A stretch of DNA of 60,106 nt, from contig CALCLY010000008.1 of NCBI GenBank assembly GCA_937966555.1, positions 1-60,106 of the forward strand, read 5' to 3'. The notes under the pieces were generated by a model, which was given only the letters and a program-made list of their open reading frames with translations, had not been told where the DNA came from and did not search any database. Numbering within the stretch: position 1 is the stretch's first letter; every line of letters starts with the position of its first letter. Origin of the DNA: CALCLY01 sp900552775. GTDB taxonomy: Bacteria > Bacillota > Clostridia > UMGS1883 > UMGS1540. This document shows, piece after piece, positions 50,324-59,687 of the stretch. A program made the translations under genes and the position numbers.

Positions 50324-51949
50324 TTATCTGTTTTCGTAACGCTTGTATGCATCATTTCTGAATTTCAAAGCGTCTTCAATGCCGAAGTCTTTCAGCTGCT
50401 GAACATATGCGTCAAATTCGTCAAGAGATCTCTCACCTGTTATAAACTTGATTGTCTGTTCCTCAACATATGTGCTGAGATTTGTCTGTATATCGGCGTC
50501 TTTATCAGATTCTGAATCAAGAACGTAAAGCTGCGGCAGAATATGATCTCTCATATTTGTTTTGCCCCAAGCCTTCTGAGCGTCCTTCTGCTGCTGTGTC
50601 TGGTAGAACTGCTCAATGTATCTTGTGTCTTGAACCATGATGCCGTTATAGCATGCACGTGTGTAAAGACCGAGTGCATTTGTAACGGTAAGTCCGTCCG
50701 GATTGTTCAGAATAAGGTCTGTATACTGAGGATATTTCTCGCCGTCTTTGTCAACCCAGTTGTAGCTTTCACCTTCGATACCGAAGTTGAAGAGGTTGTG
50801 ACCTTCTTCTGTGAATCCGTAATCGAGGAAGCGTGCCGCAAGTTCTATATTAGAACACTTTGTATTGATTGCAGTACCGCAGTCCATACGAACAGAAGCG
50901 GAAATAGACGAATATTCAGCATTTTCACCGGATCTTGTTGAGGGGAACTGTGTTCCTACCAAATCAAATTCGTCTTTGCCGCCGGCCGCTTTAATCCACT
51001 GACCGATACCGGAGCCTGCCCAGCCTGTTACAGCGCCTGCTCTGCCGTTTAATACTTTATTGTCAACAGCCTTTGAATCAACAACAGCAATGTCTTTGTC
51101 TATAAGACCTTTTTTATACCAGTCGTTCATCTTGACAAGGAAATCCTTGTATGCGGGCTGAGCCTGTCCGTAAACAACTTCACCATCGTTGAGGTAGTAA
51201 TTATATGACAGGTTGAAGCCGGGCATAAACGTCTGCTGCAAATCGTAAAGCGTACCTGTGTAGGGCGCTTCAACACCGTTGTCTTTAAATGTCTGAAGAA
51301 CTTTCTCCCATTCGTCAATTGTTGTGGGAGCGGAAAGATTATATTTCTTCAGCCAGTCCGCACGGAGCGTGGGACCGTATGCAACCTGAAGAATACCGTC
51401 TTCCATCAAGAACGGGAATGCATAGTAAGAACCGGAGTCGGACTTAACCTGCTTATCCCAGTTTTCGTTTTCTTTGAGAACCTTTGTAAGCGCCGGAGCG
51501 AATTTTTCAAAAACTTCGTTAAGTTTTAAAATATAACCTTCGTTTATAGCAACATCAGGTCCGCCGGGGTAGTTGTTCCACCCATAGTTTACAAGATCCG
51601 GAAGCTCATCCGAAGCCAAGAGAAGCTGAAACTGCTCCGTGTCCTGTCCCTCTGTGGGGTGAACATATTCAACGTTAACACCTGTGTTTTCAGCAATTTT
51701 CTTGCCGAGAGGCGTATCTGCAAAATTTTCATATTTATGCGTCCATGCAGCGGACGAACCCATCCAGTATGTAAGCTTGTCATCGCATTTTACAGGATAT
51801 ATAGCGTCCCCGTTCAATACAACCTCAGAACCGTTGTTAATATCAACGTCTGTGGCTGTGCTGCCGCCTTTTTTGCAGGCGGTGAAAGATGAAGCCGCAA
51901 CAAGCATAGCCGTGCCGAGTGCAAGCTTCTTAAGTGTTTTCTTGTTCAT
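50324..51949 (-). CDS. Carbohydrate ABC transporter solute-binding lipoprotein, copy 2
   Basis: 541 residues, the near-identical twin of the protein at 45620. The two differ only in a few N-terminal residues (MNKKTLKKLALG versus MKRKALKTLALG), one Ile/Val change and the last residues (NDAYKRYENR versus QEAYKRYEKR). The lipobox FTAC is present. It sits 62 bases after the DapA-like gene and is probably transcribed from the promoter at 53118. AGGTATTTC precedes the ATG. No permease is visible nearby. Confidence 0.92.
   Translation of the reverse strand: MNKKTLKKLALGTAMLVAASSFTACKKGGSTATDVDINNGSEVVLNGDAIYPVKCDDKLTYWMGSSAAWTHKYENFADTPLGKKIAENTGVNVEYVHPTEGQDTEQFQLLLASDELPDLVNYGWNNYPGGPDVAINEGYILKLNEVFEKFAPALTKVLKENENWDKQVKSDSGSYYAFPFLMEDGILQVAYGPTLRADWLKKYNLSAPTTIDEWEKVLQTFKDNGVEAPYTGTLYDLQQTFMPGFNLSYNYYLNDGEVVYGQAQPAYKDFLVKMNDWYKKGLIDKDIAVVDSKAVDNKVLNGRAGAVTGWAGSGIGQWIKAAGGKDEFDLVGTQFPSTRSGENAEYSSISASVRMDCGTAINTKCSNIELAARFLDYGFTEEGHNLFNFGIEGESYNWVDKDGEKYPQYTDLILNNPDGLTVTNALGLYTRACYNGIMVQDTRYIEQFYQTQQQKDAQKAWGKTNMRDHILPQLYVLDSESDKDADIQTNLSTYVEEQTIKFITGERSLDEFDAYVQQLKDFGIEDALKFRNDAYKRYENR
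50405..51925. repeat. 1.5-kb identical repeat, copy 2
   Basis: Partner of 45701-47221, same orientation, offset 4704. The direct repeats flank the three sugar-enzyme genes. Confidence 0.88.
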
Positions 51950-52011
51950 GAAATACCTCCAAATTTTATCTTCTCCATCAATATAAAAAATAAAAGGATA
52001 TGTGCCAAAAA

Positions 52012-53067
52012 TTATTTGATTTTAGCTTTCCAGCTTTCTATGTTTTCCTTTACGAACTCATCATCGCAAAGGTGTGGGTACATTGCGCAAACTCTGTCTA
52101 TTTCCTCCGCCTGACCGGGCGAAAGCTTTTCATCGGGATTTAAACATCTGGTGCTTTTCATAAGCCCCTGTCTATATAAAACCTCGTGTATGCCGGCAAT
52201 GCAGCCCGCAAAGCCGTTTGCAACGTCAAAGAGAGCGCCGTTGGCGTCCGTTATCTGTGCGGCAAGCGTCAGCGTTTTCGCGCTTACTTCACCGTTTTTA
52301 ATCTCGGAAAAAATCTCGCATACTCTGTGCGCCCATGCCGACCAGTGACCGAGCAGACCGCCCATGAATCTGCGTGTTATCTCCCTGCCTTCAACGTTGA
52401 ATTTGTATTCTGTTGTAAGATCAACTATAATATTGTCGTCATTACCCGTGTAAAGAGTAATCTCATCGCTTCGGCTTGAAAGCGATGCCGCTCTTACAAC
52501 ATCAATTGTGGAATATCTGTCAAACGACGCGCATTTAACGGCAACAACTCCGTGCACCTCGCAAACCTTTTCCCAGTAGCCGTATGAAAATCTTCTTCCT
52601 CCTACGGCAGTCTGAAGGTAAAATGCAATAACCGGCATAACCTTTGCCACAGCTTTCGTTCTTTCAACCAGATATTCTTCGCTCATATCGTTTAAACCGC
52701 CGGGGCTTAAAAGCACCGCGTCAAACCCGAGCTCTTTTGCGGTTTCAGCCTCGCGCACAGCCTGCTCCGTTTTACCGCAGACGCCCGAAACTTTAACCAC
52801 TGTTTTGCCTGTTTCCTTTTCGAACCCGGCAATCTCTCCGGAAACCGTTTTTAAAACCGTTTCAAAAAGATCTATGCCTTTGTCCCTTATTTCGAACTGC
52901 GTAGTATGAACCGCAGTTGCGATTCCGCCTACTCCGGACTCCAGATAATATCTGGTCAGAAGGCGCTGACCCTGCTCATCAAAGACCCCATCATCCGTAA
53001 GCGCCAGCGGCGTTGCAGGAATAACCGTTCCTTTTTTCAAAATTTCAAGTGCTTTTTCTCTGCTCAT
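52012..53067 (-). CDS. DapA-family aldolase/lyase (dihydrodipicolinate synthase-like)
   Basis: 351 residues of the DHDPS/NAL TIM-barrel family, longer than the usual 300. The Schiff-base lysine is in VVAVKCASFDRYS, and the helper tyrosine region is VIAFYLQTAVGG. In sugar loci such enzymes split or dehydrate keto-acid sugars to pyruvate or related products. Lysine synthesis is unlikely given the neighbours. Its promoter carries an inverted repeat, so a sugar-responsive repressor probably controls it and the genes after it. Confidence 0.88.
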   Translation of the reverse strand: MSREKALEILKKGTVIPATPLALTDDGVFDEQGQRLLTRYYLESGVGGIATAVHTTQFEIRDKGIDLFETVLKTVSGEIAGFEKETGKTVVKVSGVCGKTEQAVREAETAKELGFDAVLLSPGGLNDMSEEYLVERTKAVAKVMPVIAFYLQTAVGGRRFSYGYWEKVCEVHGVVAVKCASFDRYSTIDVVRAASLSSRSDEITLYTGNDDNIIVDLTTEYKFNVEGREITRRFMGGLLGHWSAWAHRVCEIFSEIKNGEVSAKTLTLAAQITDANGALFDVANGFAGCIAGIHEVLYRQGLMKSTRCLNPDEKLSPGQAEEIDRVCAMYPHLCDDEFVKENIESWKAKIK

Positions 53068-53095
53068 ATTACCGCTCCTTTATAAAAAATACAAT

Positions 53096-53115
53096 AAGTA
53101 ACTCTTTGGTTACTT
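53096..53115 (-). promoter_or_regulatory. Operator-like inverted repeat
   Basis: AAGTAAC-N6-GTTACTT lies at the expected transcription start of the DapA-like operon, a repressor position. Confidence 0.6.
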
Positions 53116-53117
53116 TT

Positions 53118-53146
53118 ATATTACCACACTCCCTTCATATTGTCAA
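53118..53146 (-). promoter_or_regulatory. Promoter of the DapA-like operon
   Basis: TTGACA (53141-53146), 17 bases, TAATAT (53118-53123) on the minus strand. Confidence 0.75.
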
Positions 53147-53209
53147 GTATTATTTTAAAACATTTGGCTGTTAGTGTCAATAGAATTTAAGAAAGATTTG
53201 CACACCATC

Positions 53210-54292
53210 TCATTTATACAGATATAACAGCGGTTTAAAATGTTTTGAAAGCTTTATGACAGCTTTTGCAAGGCAAACGGAAGCCGCAAATGTAAACAAA
53301 TAGGCGGCAACAGAATTGTCTGCAGCTGCATGAAATACCGGAACAATTTCAAGTATTTCTACAAAAATCATATGCGAAAAATATATAAGGGCAGACATTG
53401 CCCGAAGTTCTTTGTATATGCCTTTGTCCGTCAGCCGTATGTTAGCGGCAGTATAAAAAGAAAAAAACACCGTCGGAATAAGACCGAGATACATGTCATA
53501 TTCCCTTATCCACGAAAGACGCGTTAGTACAAAAACCTCCGCACCGTAAAAAATAAAAGAAACACACATGCACAAAAATGCTGTTTTCACTTTCATTTTA
53601 AAGCCGTGCTTTGCAAAGTACATACCCATCATAATGAAAAGCAGTCCTTCGCACAAGCCGTTTCTTGTTGTTTCAAAAAATCTTTTTATTTGCAGCAGAA
53701 AATTCCAGAGCCATGTCACACTTTTAAGCGGTACAATAAGACCGAACCAGCTCTGGGCACAAAGGCCGAGGCAGTACATCGCAAATGAAAAAATTGCAAT
53801 TGCACGCGGCTTTACACCTGCCGACAGCAAACACAGCAAAATAACATATGCCCATATCATTGCATTTAAATACCATAAATGTCCGTAGCTTGTGCTGAGC
53901 ACAAACCTAAACAAATAGTATTTCAAAAAGTCCAAAATGTTTACGTGTCCCATTATTTCCGCCGTATGATAATAAGCAAACGGCGCATAAATAACAGACC
54001 AGATAATATAAAGTCTTATTATTCTTTTTACATACGCGCCTATCACGCTTTTGTCCAATTCGCCATTTTCTTTATATGCTTTTATAAATACAAAGTACGA
54101 GGATGAAATAAAAAAGAACGGAACGGCAACACGCGCTGCGAAATTCACAACTGCAAAGTTGAGCATCCAATTCACAGATGTAAGCGGCGGAACATGTATT
54201 GTCACAACAAGCGCCGCGCATAAAAATTTTATAACATCGATGAAATTATATTTTTTCAACACCTTTTTTGACGGTTTGTCCGCGTATTCCAT
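53210..54292 (-). CDS. Acyltransferase 3 family membrane protein
   Basis: 360 residues with about ten membrane helices. The N-terminal FIDVIKFLCAALVVTIHVPP and the central GHLWYLNAMIWAY match the acyltransferase-3 family, which acylates sugars or wall polymers (WecH/OatA type). No secreted SGNH domain is attached. AAAGGAG precedes the ATG. It stands alone between two sugar-enzyme operons, and its acceptor is unknown. Confidence 0.85.
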   Translation of the reverse strand: MEYADKPSKKVLKKYNFIDVIKFLCAALVVTIHVPPLTSVNWMLNFAVVNFAARVAVPFFFISSSYFVFIKAYKENGELDKSVIGAYVKRIIRLYIIWSVIYAPFAYYHTAEIMGHVNILDFLKYYLFRFVLSTSYGHLWYLNAMIWAYVILLCLLSAGVKPRAIAIFSFAMYCLGLCAQSWFGLIVPLKSVTWLWNFLLQIKRFFETTRNGLCEGLLFIMMGMYFAKHGFKMKVKTAFLCMCVSFIFYGAEVFVLTRLSWIREYDMYLGLIPTVFFSFYTAANIRLTDKGIYKELRAMSALIYFSHMIFVEILEIVPVFHAAADNSVAAYLFTFAASVCLAKAVIKLSKHFKPLLYLYK

Positions 54293-54394
54293 CTTAATCT
54301 CCTTTGTTTTTATTTTTTTATTATACTATACTTTGCCTGAAAACGCTATATTTTTTTTGTTATTTAAAATGAGTATTTTAATTTAAAGTCAACA

Positions 54395-54428
54395 GGGTGC
54401 GGCAAAACGATTTTGTTTTGCCGCACCC
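54395..54428 (-). terminator. Terminator after the CE15 cluster
   Basis: A perfect 14-base stem (GGGTGCGGCAAAAC) with a six-base loop, followed by a weak T-rich tract on the minus strand. Confidence 0.7.
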
Positions 54429-54478
54429 TCCTCTTTCATGCGTTCCGGAGTTTTTTTAATTATCCCCTTCGCTCAAAT

Positions 54479-55495
54479 CTACAGCACTTTTTCCTTTCCT
54501 GTTTCGGATGACTTATACATCGCCAAAATCAGATCAGCCGCACGGCGCGCATCTTCACCGCATATCTGCGGAGTGCCTCCGTCCAAAACGGCGCGTGCCA
54601 TATCCTCTATCTGAATCTCATGCAGTTCAGTTCCGTTCCACGCACAGTTTTTGCCGCCGAACCCACCGTCTTTTACATCGGGGCACGCACTGCCGTCCGT
54701 AAAATCCCAAGCGTATATTCCGCCGTCACCGACAGATGCGCTGCCGCATGTTCCGCTAACGGAAATCACCGTATCCTGACCGGGATTTACGCATGTGGTA
54801 GCTTCGACAATGCCGGTAGCACCGTTTTTAAATTTAATAAGCGCCGACGCCGTGTCTTCGCATTCTATATTCCTTTCGCGCCGTTCACATTTTGCATAAA
54901 CGCTTGCAGCGTCTCCGACAAGATACAAAAGCGAGTCTATTCCGTGTATGCACTGATTCATAAGGCATCCGCCGTCAAGTTCGCGCGTTCCGCGCCAAGC
55001 CGCGCTTTTATAGTATTCGTCGTCCCTGTAATAGTCCATTTTGGCCGACACAAAAATAATATCCCCAAACGCTCCGCTGTCATATTTCTCTTTTAAAATA
55101 CGCATTACCGCAGCATTTCGTCTCTGAAAAATTCCGCCCAAAATAACATGGTTCTTTTTCTGAACTTCAATCATTTTATCCAGCATATCGCTTTTTATGT
55201 CAAGCGGCTTTTCACAAAGCACATTAATGCCTCTCTCCATTGCTTCAATCGCGTGAGCACCGTGCATTCCGCTTGGGGTGCATACGCACAAAACGTCCGG
55301 TTTTTCTTTTTCAAGCATATCCGAAAGATTTAGATAATACCTGTTTATGCCGGCGCTTTCGCAGGCTTTTTTGGCCGCGTTTTCATCGATGTCACAAACC
55401 GCGGCAAGTTCTGCCGACGGCGCGGCGGCAATCCCCGCTATATGGTGCTTCGAAATTCTCCCGCAGCCGACAATTGCAAATTTTGCTTTTTTCAT
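54479..55495 (-). CDS. Gfo/Idh/MocA family oxidoreductase B
   Basis: 338 residues. NAD(P) motif AIVGCGRISKHHIAGIA, catalytic segment LCEKPLDIK, then GGCLMNQCIHGIDSLLYL with the active-site His. It is distinct from the other two oxidoreductases in the window. The ATG at 55495 follows AAAGGA; a longer N-terminus is rejected. It lies 14 bases after the CE15-like gene and is the last of the five-gene run. Confidence 0.92.
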   Translation of the reverse strand: MKKAKFAIVGCGRISKHHIAGIAAAPSAELAAVCDIDENAAKKACESAGINRYYLNLSDMLEKEKPDVLCVCTPSGMHGAHAIEAMERGINVLCEKPLDIKSDMLDKMIEVQKKNHVILGGIFQRRNAAVMRILKEKYDSGAFGDIIFVSAKMDYYRDDEYYKSAAWRGTRELDGGCLMNQCIHGIDSLLYLVGDAASVYAKCERRERNIECEDTASALIKFKNGATGIVEATTCVNPGQDTVISVSGTCGSASVGDGGIYAWDFTDGSACPDVKDGGFGGKNCAWNGTELHEIQIEDMARAVLDGGTPQICGEDARRAADLILAMYKSSETGKEKVL

Positions 55496-55509
55496 TTGTC
55501 CTTTTCCTC

Positions 55510-56583
55510 TCAAAAAAAGTGTTTTTTCATGAAATAAAAATAGTAAAGCCAGTCTTCACGTCCGAAATAATGACTTCCGCTTCTTTTATGATAGCCTATA
55601 AATCCGTCATGAAAAGCCTCATCATCATGCGCCTCTCTGTCTTCTGCCACAAAACCGGGCTTACCCAAAAGCTCCCACACGGGCGATGCGGCAAAACACG
55701 TAAGCTGCTCAGAAAGAGGATCTGCCCACAAATCCTCCTTAGCGCTTGCAATATACACACGCCTCGGCGCTATAAGTGCCGACAGGAAATGCTGATCGAA
55801 AGGCATCGTATGTTCCGCATTTTTATATTTATAAAAGTTTTTGCAGAACCAGTACGGGAACATATCGCATATTTTCTCAACGGTTTCACCGATTTTGTCA
55901 CGGGAAATTGCCGCTCCGCAGCAACCGGAATCATTTGAAAACGCTGCGCAGAAACGTTCGTCAAACGCGCCGCACAAAAGCGCCGTTTTTCCGAGGCGTG
56001 AATGTCCGCAAACCGCAACGCGCGAAGTATCTATGCGCGGAATTTTCTCTATGCAGTCCATAACGCGCATTGCCGCCCATGCCCAAAGCGTAATTTTTCC
56101 GAATGTGTCGCCTTGCCTTTCTTTTCCTTCCAAAAGCACCCCTGCAAGACCGATCGAGAAATCTTTGTTATCGCTTGTAATATCCTCATAGCAGAACGAA
56201 AACACAGCAAAACCGTTATCCATTATTTCTTCGTTCGGCATGTACCTGTCCGGTACCGCGTCGCGGAAATTTATATGCAAAAACGCCGGAATATTGTCTC
56301 CTTTGCAAGGTATGGTTGCATAAAAAGGAAAACTGAATCGTTTTCCGCCCACATCCGTTTTAACAATATACTTTCTAAGCTCCGCCTTACCCGCGGCAAA
56401 ATTTTTAAGACAACTGTTTTTGTCTTCGTAAAACTCCACAGAATCGGGTTTTGGCGGGAAAAACCCGTATTCTTCACGCTGCAGCAGCTCTTTTATTTCC
56501 TCTCTGCGCATTTCCCAATCGCTTTTTGAAGTGACATTTTCCAAAATATCAGGCAATTTTCTCTCAGAAATCAATTCTTTCAT
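55510..56583 (-). CDS. CE15-type glucuronoyl esterase (alpha/beta hydrolase), cytoplasmic
   Basis: 357 residues. The nucleophile motif GHSRLGKTALLCGAFDERF has Ser195 with the CE15-typical Arg and Lys (GxSRxGK), then SNDSGCCGAA where Asp218 sits at the acid position, and GETVEKICDMFPYWFCKNFY, PFDQHFLSALIAPR and GSHYFGREDW (His338). These match bacterial glucuronoyl esterases, which cut esters between 4-O-methyl-glucuronic acid and lignin alcohols. Unlike most, it has no signal peptide, so it should act on imported compounds. Its start shares a base with the stop of the isomerase upstream. Activity on another uronyl ester is possible. Confidence 0.82.
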   Translation of the reverse strand: MKELISERKLPDILENVTSKSDWEMRREEIKELLQREEYGFFPPKPDSVEFYEDKNSCLKNFAAGKAELRKYIVKTDVGGKRFSFPFYATIPCKGDNIPAFLHINFRDAVPDRYMPNEEIMDNGFAVFSFCYEDITSDNKDFSIGLAGVLLEGKERQGDTFGKITLWAWAAMRVMDCIEKIPRIDTSRVAVCGHSRLGKTALLCGAFDERFCAAFSNDSGCCGAAISRDKIGETVEKICDMFPYWFCKNFYKYKNAEHTMPFDQHFLSALIAPRRVYIASAKEDLWADPLSEQLTCFAASPVWELLGKPGFVAEDREAHDDEAFHDGFIGYHKRSGSHYFGREDWLYYFYFMKKHFF

Positions 56584-57353
56584 TATTCAAATCCTTTTTT
56601 CGTCAGATAATCAAAACTCATTTTGAGACTCTCAAAAGGATCTCTCTTGCATACATCCTGCTCAACCACCGCATATTCTATGCCGGTCTCTTCGCTTGCT
56701 TTAATAATCTTTTCCCAAGCGAGGTTTCCTTCTCCGACCTCGCACATGCCTGTTTCGAGAAAACTTACGACCTGAATATCTTTGTAATGCGCAACCGAAA
56801 TTCTGCCTTTAAGTTTTTCCATAACTTCCGTTACGTTCATACCCGCAAACGCAGCCCAATATGTATCGAAAATAAATGTAAACTTGTCCGGATCGGTTTC
56901 CTCTGCGAGACGGTAGAATATATGTTTACCTTCGTATTTTTTAAACTCTATCGCGTGATTGTGATATCCGAAACGGATTCCCTCTTTGTACAAGATCTCA
57001 GCCGCCGCGGAATAATCCTTTATGAATTTCTTGAATCCGTCATCGCTTTCTCTGTACTCGGGCGGCATTGAGCCTATTCCTGCGATGTCGCATCCTATTT
57101 CTTTGTGAAACGCAATTGTGTTTTCGAGATTTTCAGGTTTGAAATCATCGGGACCTTTATGAGTGCAGCATATTTTAAGTCCGTATTTGTCCGCCGATTT
57201 TTTTATATCTGCCGCAGATATCGGTCCGATACCCGACACCTGAATAATTTTATACCCTATTTCACTTACTTTTTTCAGCGTGTCATCAAAGTCTTCCGCC
57301 GTCTGGCAGAACTCTCTCAACGTGTAAAGCTGCGCTCCTATTCTTTTATCCAT
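56583..57353 (-). CDS. Sugar phosphate isomerase/epimerase (TIM barrel)
   Basis: 256 residues beginning RIGAQLYTLREFCQTAEDF, a common start in this family. Metal ligands are in RFGYHNHAIEF, FIFDTYWAAFAG, VAHYKDI and AVVEQDV. It resembles inosose dehydratase/IolE-like and keto-sugar-acting members. It is co-transcribed with the CE15-like esterase (adjacent) and a Gfo/Idh gene 17 bases upstream. Confidence 0.88.
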   Translation of the reverse strand: MDKRIGAQLYTLREFCQTAEDFDDTLKKVSEIGYKIIQVSGIGPISAADIKKSADKYGLKICCTHKGPDDFKPENLENTIAFHKEIGCDIAGIGSMPPEYRESDDGFKKFIKDYSAAAEILYKEGIRFGYHNHAIEFKKYEGKHIFYRLAEETDPDKFTFIFDTYWAAFAGMNVTEVMEKLKGRISVAHYKDIQVVSFLETGMCEVGEGNLAWEKIIKASEETGIEYAVVEQDVCKRDPFESLKMSFDYLTKKGFE

Positions 57354-57369
57354 GGTATAAATCCTCCTT

Positions 57370-58524
57370 TTAATAAGTACCGGTTGTATCCATTGTTTTA
57401 TGAACTTCTTTTTTCTGAACCTTTGAATTTTTTATTTTCTCCTGCAGAATTCTGTAAAAATCGTCATGCGGGAAATTGTTAAGATCCGACCATCCGCCCG
57501 TCCAAGCCGAATAATGGATTGCGTTTGAAATAAGCAGTCCGCGTACTCCTTCTTCGCCGGGTGCCAAAAGCGGCGTGCCGTTTTCTATGGCATCTGCAAA
57601 ATTCTTAAGTATTCCGACATGCTGCTCTCCGCCCGAAGCATCACAGGGAATTTCGCAGTGCCAGCACTCAGGCGAACCGAAAATGCCGTTAAATTCCGCA
57701 TTGAACTTTCTTTCCGATTCAACATTTCTGTCAAATGTTATTTTATTTTTATGAACAACAAGATGACCCATATCGCACGAAATTTCAAGTCTGTTCTCAC
57801 CCGGTGCCTCACCCGTCGATGTTATATATACGCCCGTCATTCCGTTATTATACTGCATAAATGCCGTAACGTCGTCCTCAACTTCAATGTTATAATATTT
57901 TCCGAACGACACATGCGACATGATTTTGTCCGGCAAGCCGAACATCCACTGCCAAAGATCAAGCTGATGCGGATTCTGATTGATAAGCGCACCGCCGCCC
58001 TCGGTTTTCCATGTTGAACGCCATGTGCAGCTGTCGTGATAAGCCTGCGGACGGTACCAGTCGGTTATAATCCACGAAACTCTTTTTATTGCTCCGAGTT
58101 CGCCTTTTTCTATAAGCTCTTTAATCTTGCGGTATACCGGATTTGTTCTCTGATTATACATAATTCCGAAAACTTTTCCGGATTTTTTTGCCGCCTCGTT
58201 CATCTCGAGAACCTGTTTTGTATAAACGCCGGCGGGTTTTTCCGTCAAAACGTTTAAACCGTATTCAAAGCCCTTTATAGCCATACGAGGATGATCGTAA
58301 TGCGGAACAGCAATCAAAACCGTGTCTATATCTCCGCTTTTGTACATATCCTCAAAATCTTCATATATATGGATTTCGGGATAATTTTCTTTAACAAAAT
58401 TACGTCTTTCCTCCAAAATATCACACGCCGCGGCAACGCGCATATTTTTCACTTTGCCCGCACAGATATTTTTAAGATGACTTGTACCCATGTTACCAAT
58501 GCCTATAATACCGACATTAACCAT
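57370..58524 (-). CDS. Gfo/Idh/MocA family oxidoreductase C
   Basis: 384 residues. NAD(P) motif GIIGIGNMGTSHLKNI, catalytic LTEKPAGVY, and GGGALINQNPHQLDLWQWM with the active-site His; this last segment is typical of a subgroup acting on glycosides. The ATG at 58524 follows GGAGG by 8 bases; a TTG three codons earlier abuts the ribosome site. It overlaps the upstream isomerase gene by 8 bases, so the pair is translated together. Confidence 0.92.
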   Translation of the reverse strand: MVNVGIIGIGNMGTSHLKNICAGKVKNMRVAAACDILEERRNFVKENYPEIHIYEDFEDMYKSGDIDTVLIAVPHYDHPRMAIKGFEYGLNVLTEKPAGVYTKQVLEMNEAAKKSGKVFGIMYNQRTNPVYRKIKELIEKGELGAIKRVSWIITDWYRPQAYHDSCTWRSTWKTEGGGALINQNPHQLDLWQWMFGLPDKIMSHVSFGKYYNIEVEDDVTAFMQYNNGMTGVYITSTGEAPGENRLEISCDMGHLVVHKNKITFDRNVESERKFNAEFNGIFGSPECWHCEIPCDASGGEQHVGILKNFADAIENGTPLLAPGEEGVRGLLISNAIHYSAWTGGWSDLNNFPHDDFYRILQEKIKNSKVQKKEVHKTMDTTGTY

Positions 58525-59371
58525 TTTTTTCAACCTCCGAAATTATTTTTTTAAGAGCGTCCGCCGCAACAGTGAATTTTTCCGCATCACTTTCCGGCAG
58601 CTCCATCATTTCATCTCCCTTTTCAAGCTGTGCAAGACCGCCGAAAACGCCGAGATGCGGTTCAAGGCTTAAGAAACCTTCATAACCGCTTTTGTAAAGC
58701 TCCGAAATTATTTCCGGCACATGCCCGTCTCCGCTGCCTGCGGGCACCACCGTTTGCCCCTTTGCGTCTTTAATGTGCATGTACACAACAAACTCACGGA
58801 GCATGTTAAATGCATGCGGATATGTTTCAACGCCGCACTGAACAAAGTTTGCCGGGTCAAAAACAGCTCTGAGATTATCGCTTTTTACTGTCTCGAAAAT
58901 GTCACGGCAACGCTCCGGCGTATCACCGTATATTCCCTTCTCGTTTTCGTGAAGCAGAATAACCCCTTCTTTTTCGGCAAGCTCCGCCATGGCGGAAAGT
59001 CTTTTCATAACTTCTGTGCGGTATTCTTCATATTTTTCGTCCGGAATATAGAAGCTGAATACCCTTATGTTTCTTGTGCCTATAATTTTAGCCGTCTTTG
59101 CAACATGTGCAAGTTTTTCGAGCTCGGGCTCAAAATCGTCCGTTATATCAATTTTTCCGACAGGCGAACCCACCGATGAGGCTTTCACTCCGTATCTGTC
59201 CATTTTCTCACGTAGAGCCCGTGCTTCTTCTTCGCTTAAATCCGCAATGTTCTTTCCATCAATTCCGCGCGGCTCAAAATATGAAATGTTTAAGCTTTTT
59301 ATAGTCTTAAACTGTATGTCCGTACTGCTGTCAATTTCATCGGCAAAGCCGCTTATTATAAATTTTGACAT
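58517..59371 (-). CDS. Sugar phosphate isomerase/epimerase (TIM barrel)
   Basis: 284 residues with all expected metal ligands: LLHENEKGIYGDTPERCRD, AVFDPANFVQCG, VYMHIKDAKG and FLSLEPHLG. It is the first gene of the run isomerase, Gfo/Idh, isomerase, CE15, Gfo/Idh. AGGGGAGA precedes the ATG. Such enzymes act on sugars, inosose or 3-keto-glycosides. Confidence 0.9.
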   Translation of the reverse strand: MSKFIISGFADEIDSSTDIQFKTIKSLNISYFEPRGIDGKNIADLSEEEARALREKMDRYGVKASSVGSPVGKIDITDDFEPELEKLAHVAKTAKIIGTRNIRVFSFYIPDEKYEEYRTEVMKRLSAMAELAEKEGVILLHENEKGIYGDTPERCRDIFETVKSDNLRAVFDPANFVQCGVETYPHAFNMLREFVVYMHIKDAKGQTVVPAGSGDGHVPEIISELYKSGYEGFLSLEPHLGVFGGLAQLEKGDEMMELPESDAEKFTVAADALKKIISEVEKNG

Positions 59372-59687
59372 CTTTTCATCTCCCCTTTATAAGTCCTTTA
59401 CTATATTGTACAACTTTTATTTAAAAAATTCCACTTTAATTCGGACATATATATTGAAAAAACGGACAAAATATCACCAAAAACAATTATTTGTTCGAAA
59501 TTTCCAAGAAAAACTGACAAAATATGTTAATTGCAGGGCAATTCTCAGTATGTGTTGCCGGATACTTTTTTTGCAAGACCGATTACTTTTAAAATAAATT
59601 CCGTTTTACCTTCGGTATATAATTTTCTGCAATTGCCGTACTTTTCCTCAAGCTTCAGTTTCAGAGATTCAACCCCCACCAAAATAT
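59372..59687. other. Gene-free region upstream of the CE15 cluster
   Basis: No gene is supported. A TATAGT box (59399-59405 region, minus strand) may be a -10, but no -35 matches. The region between it and the EamA remnant probably holds a deletion joint. Confidence 0.4.
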
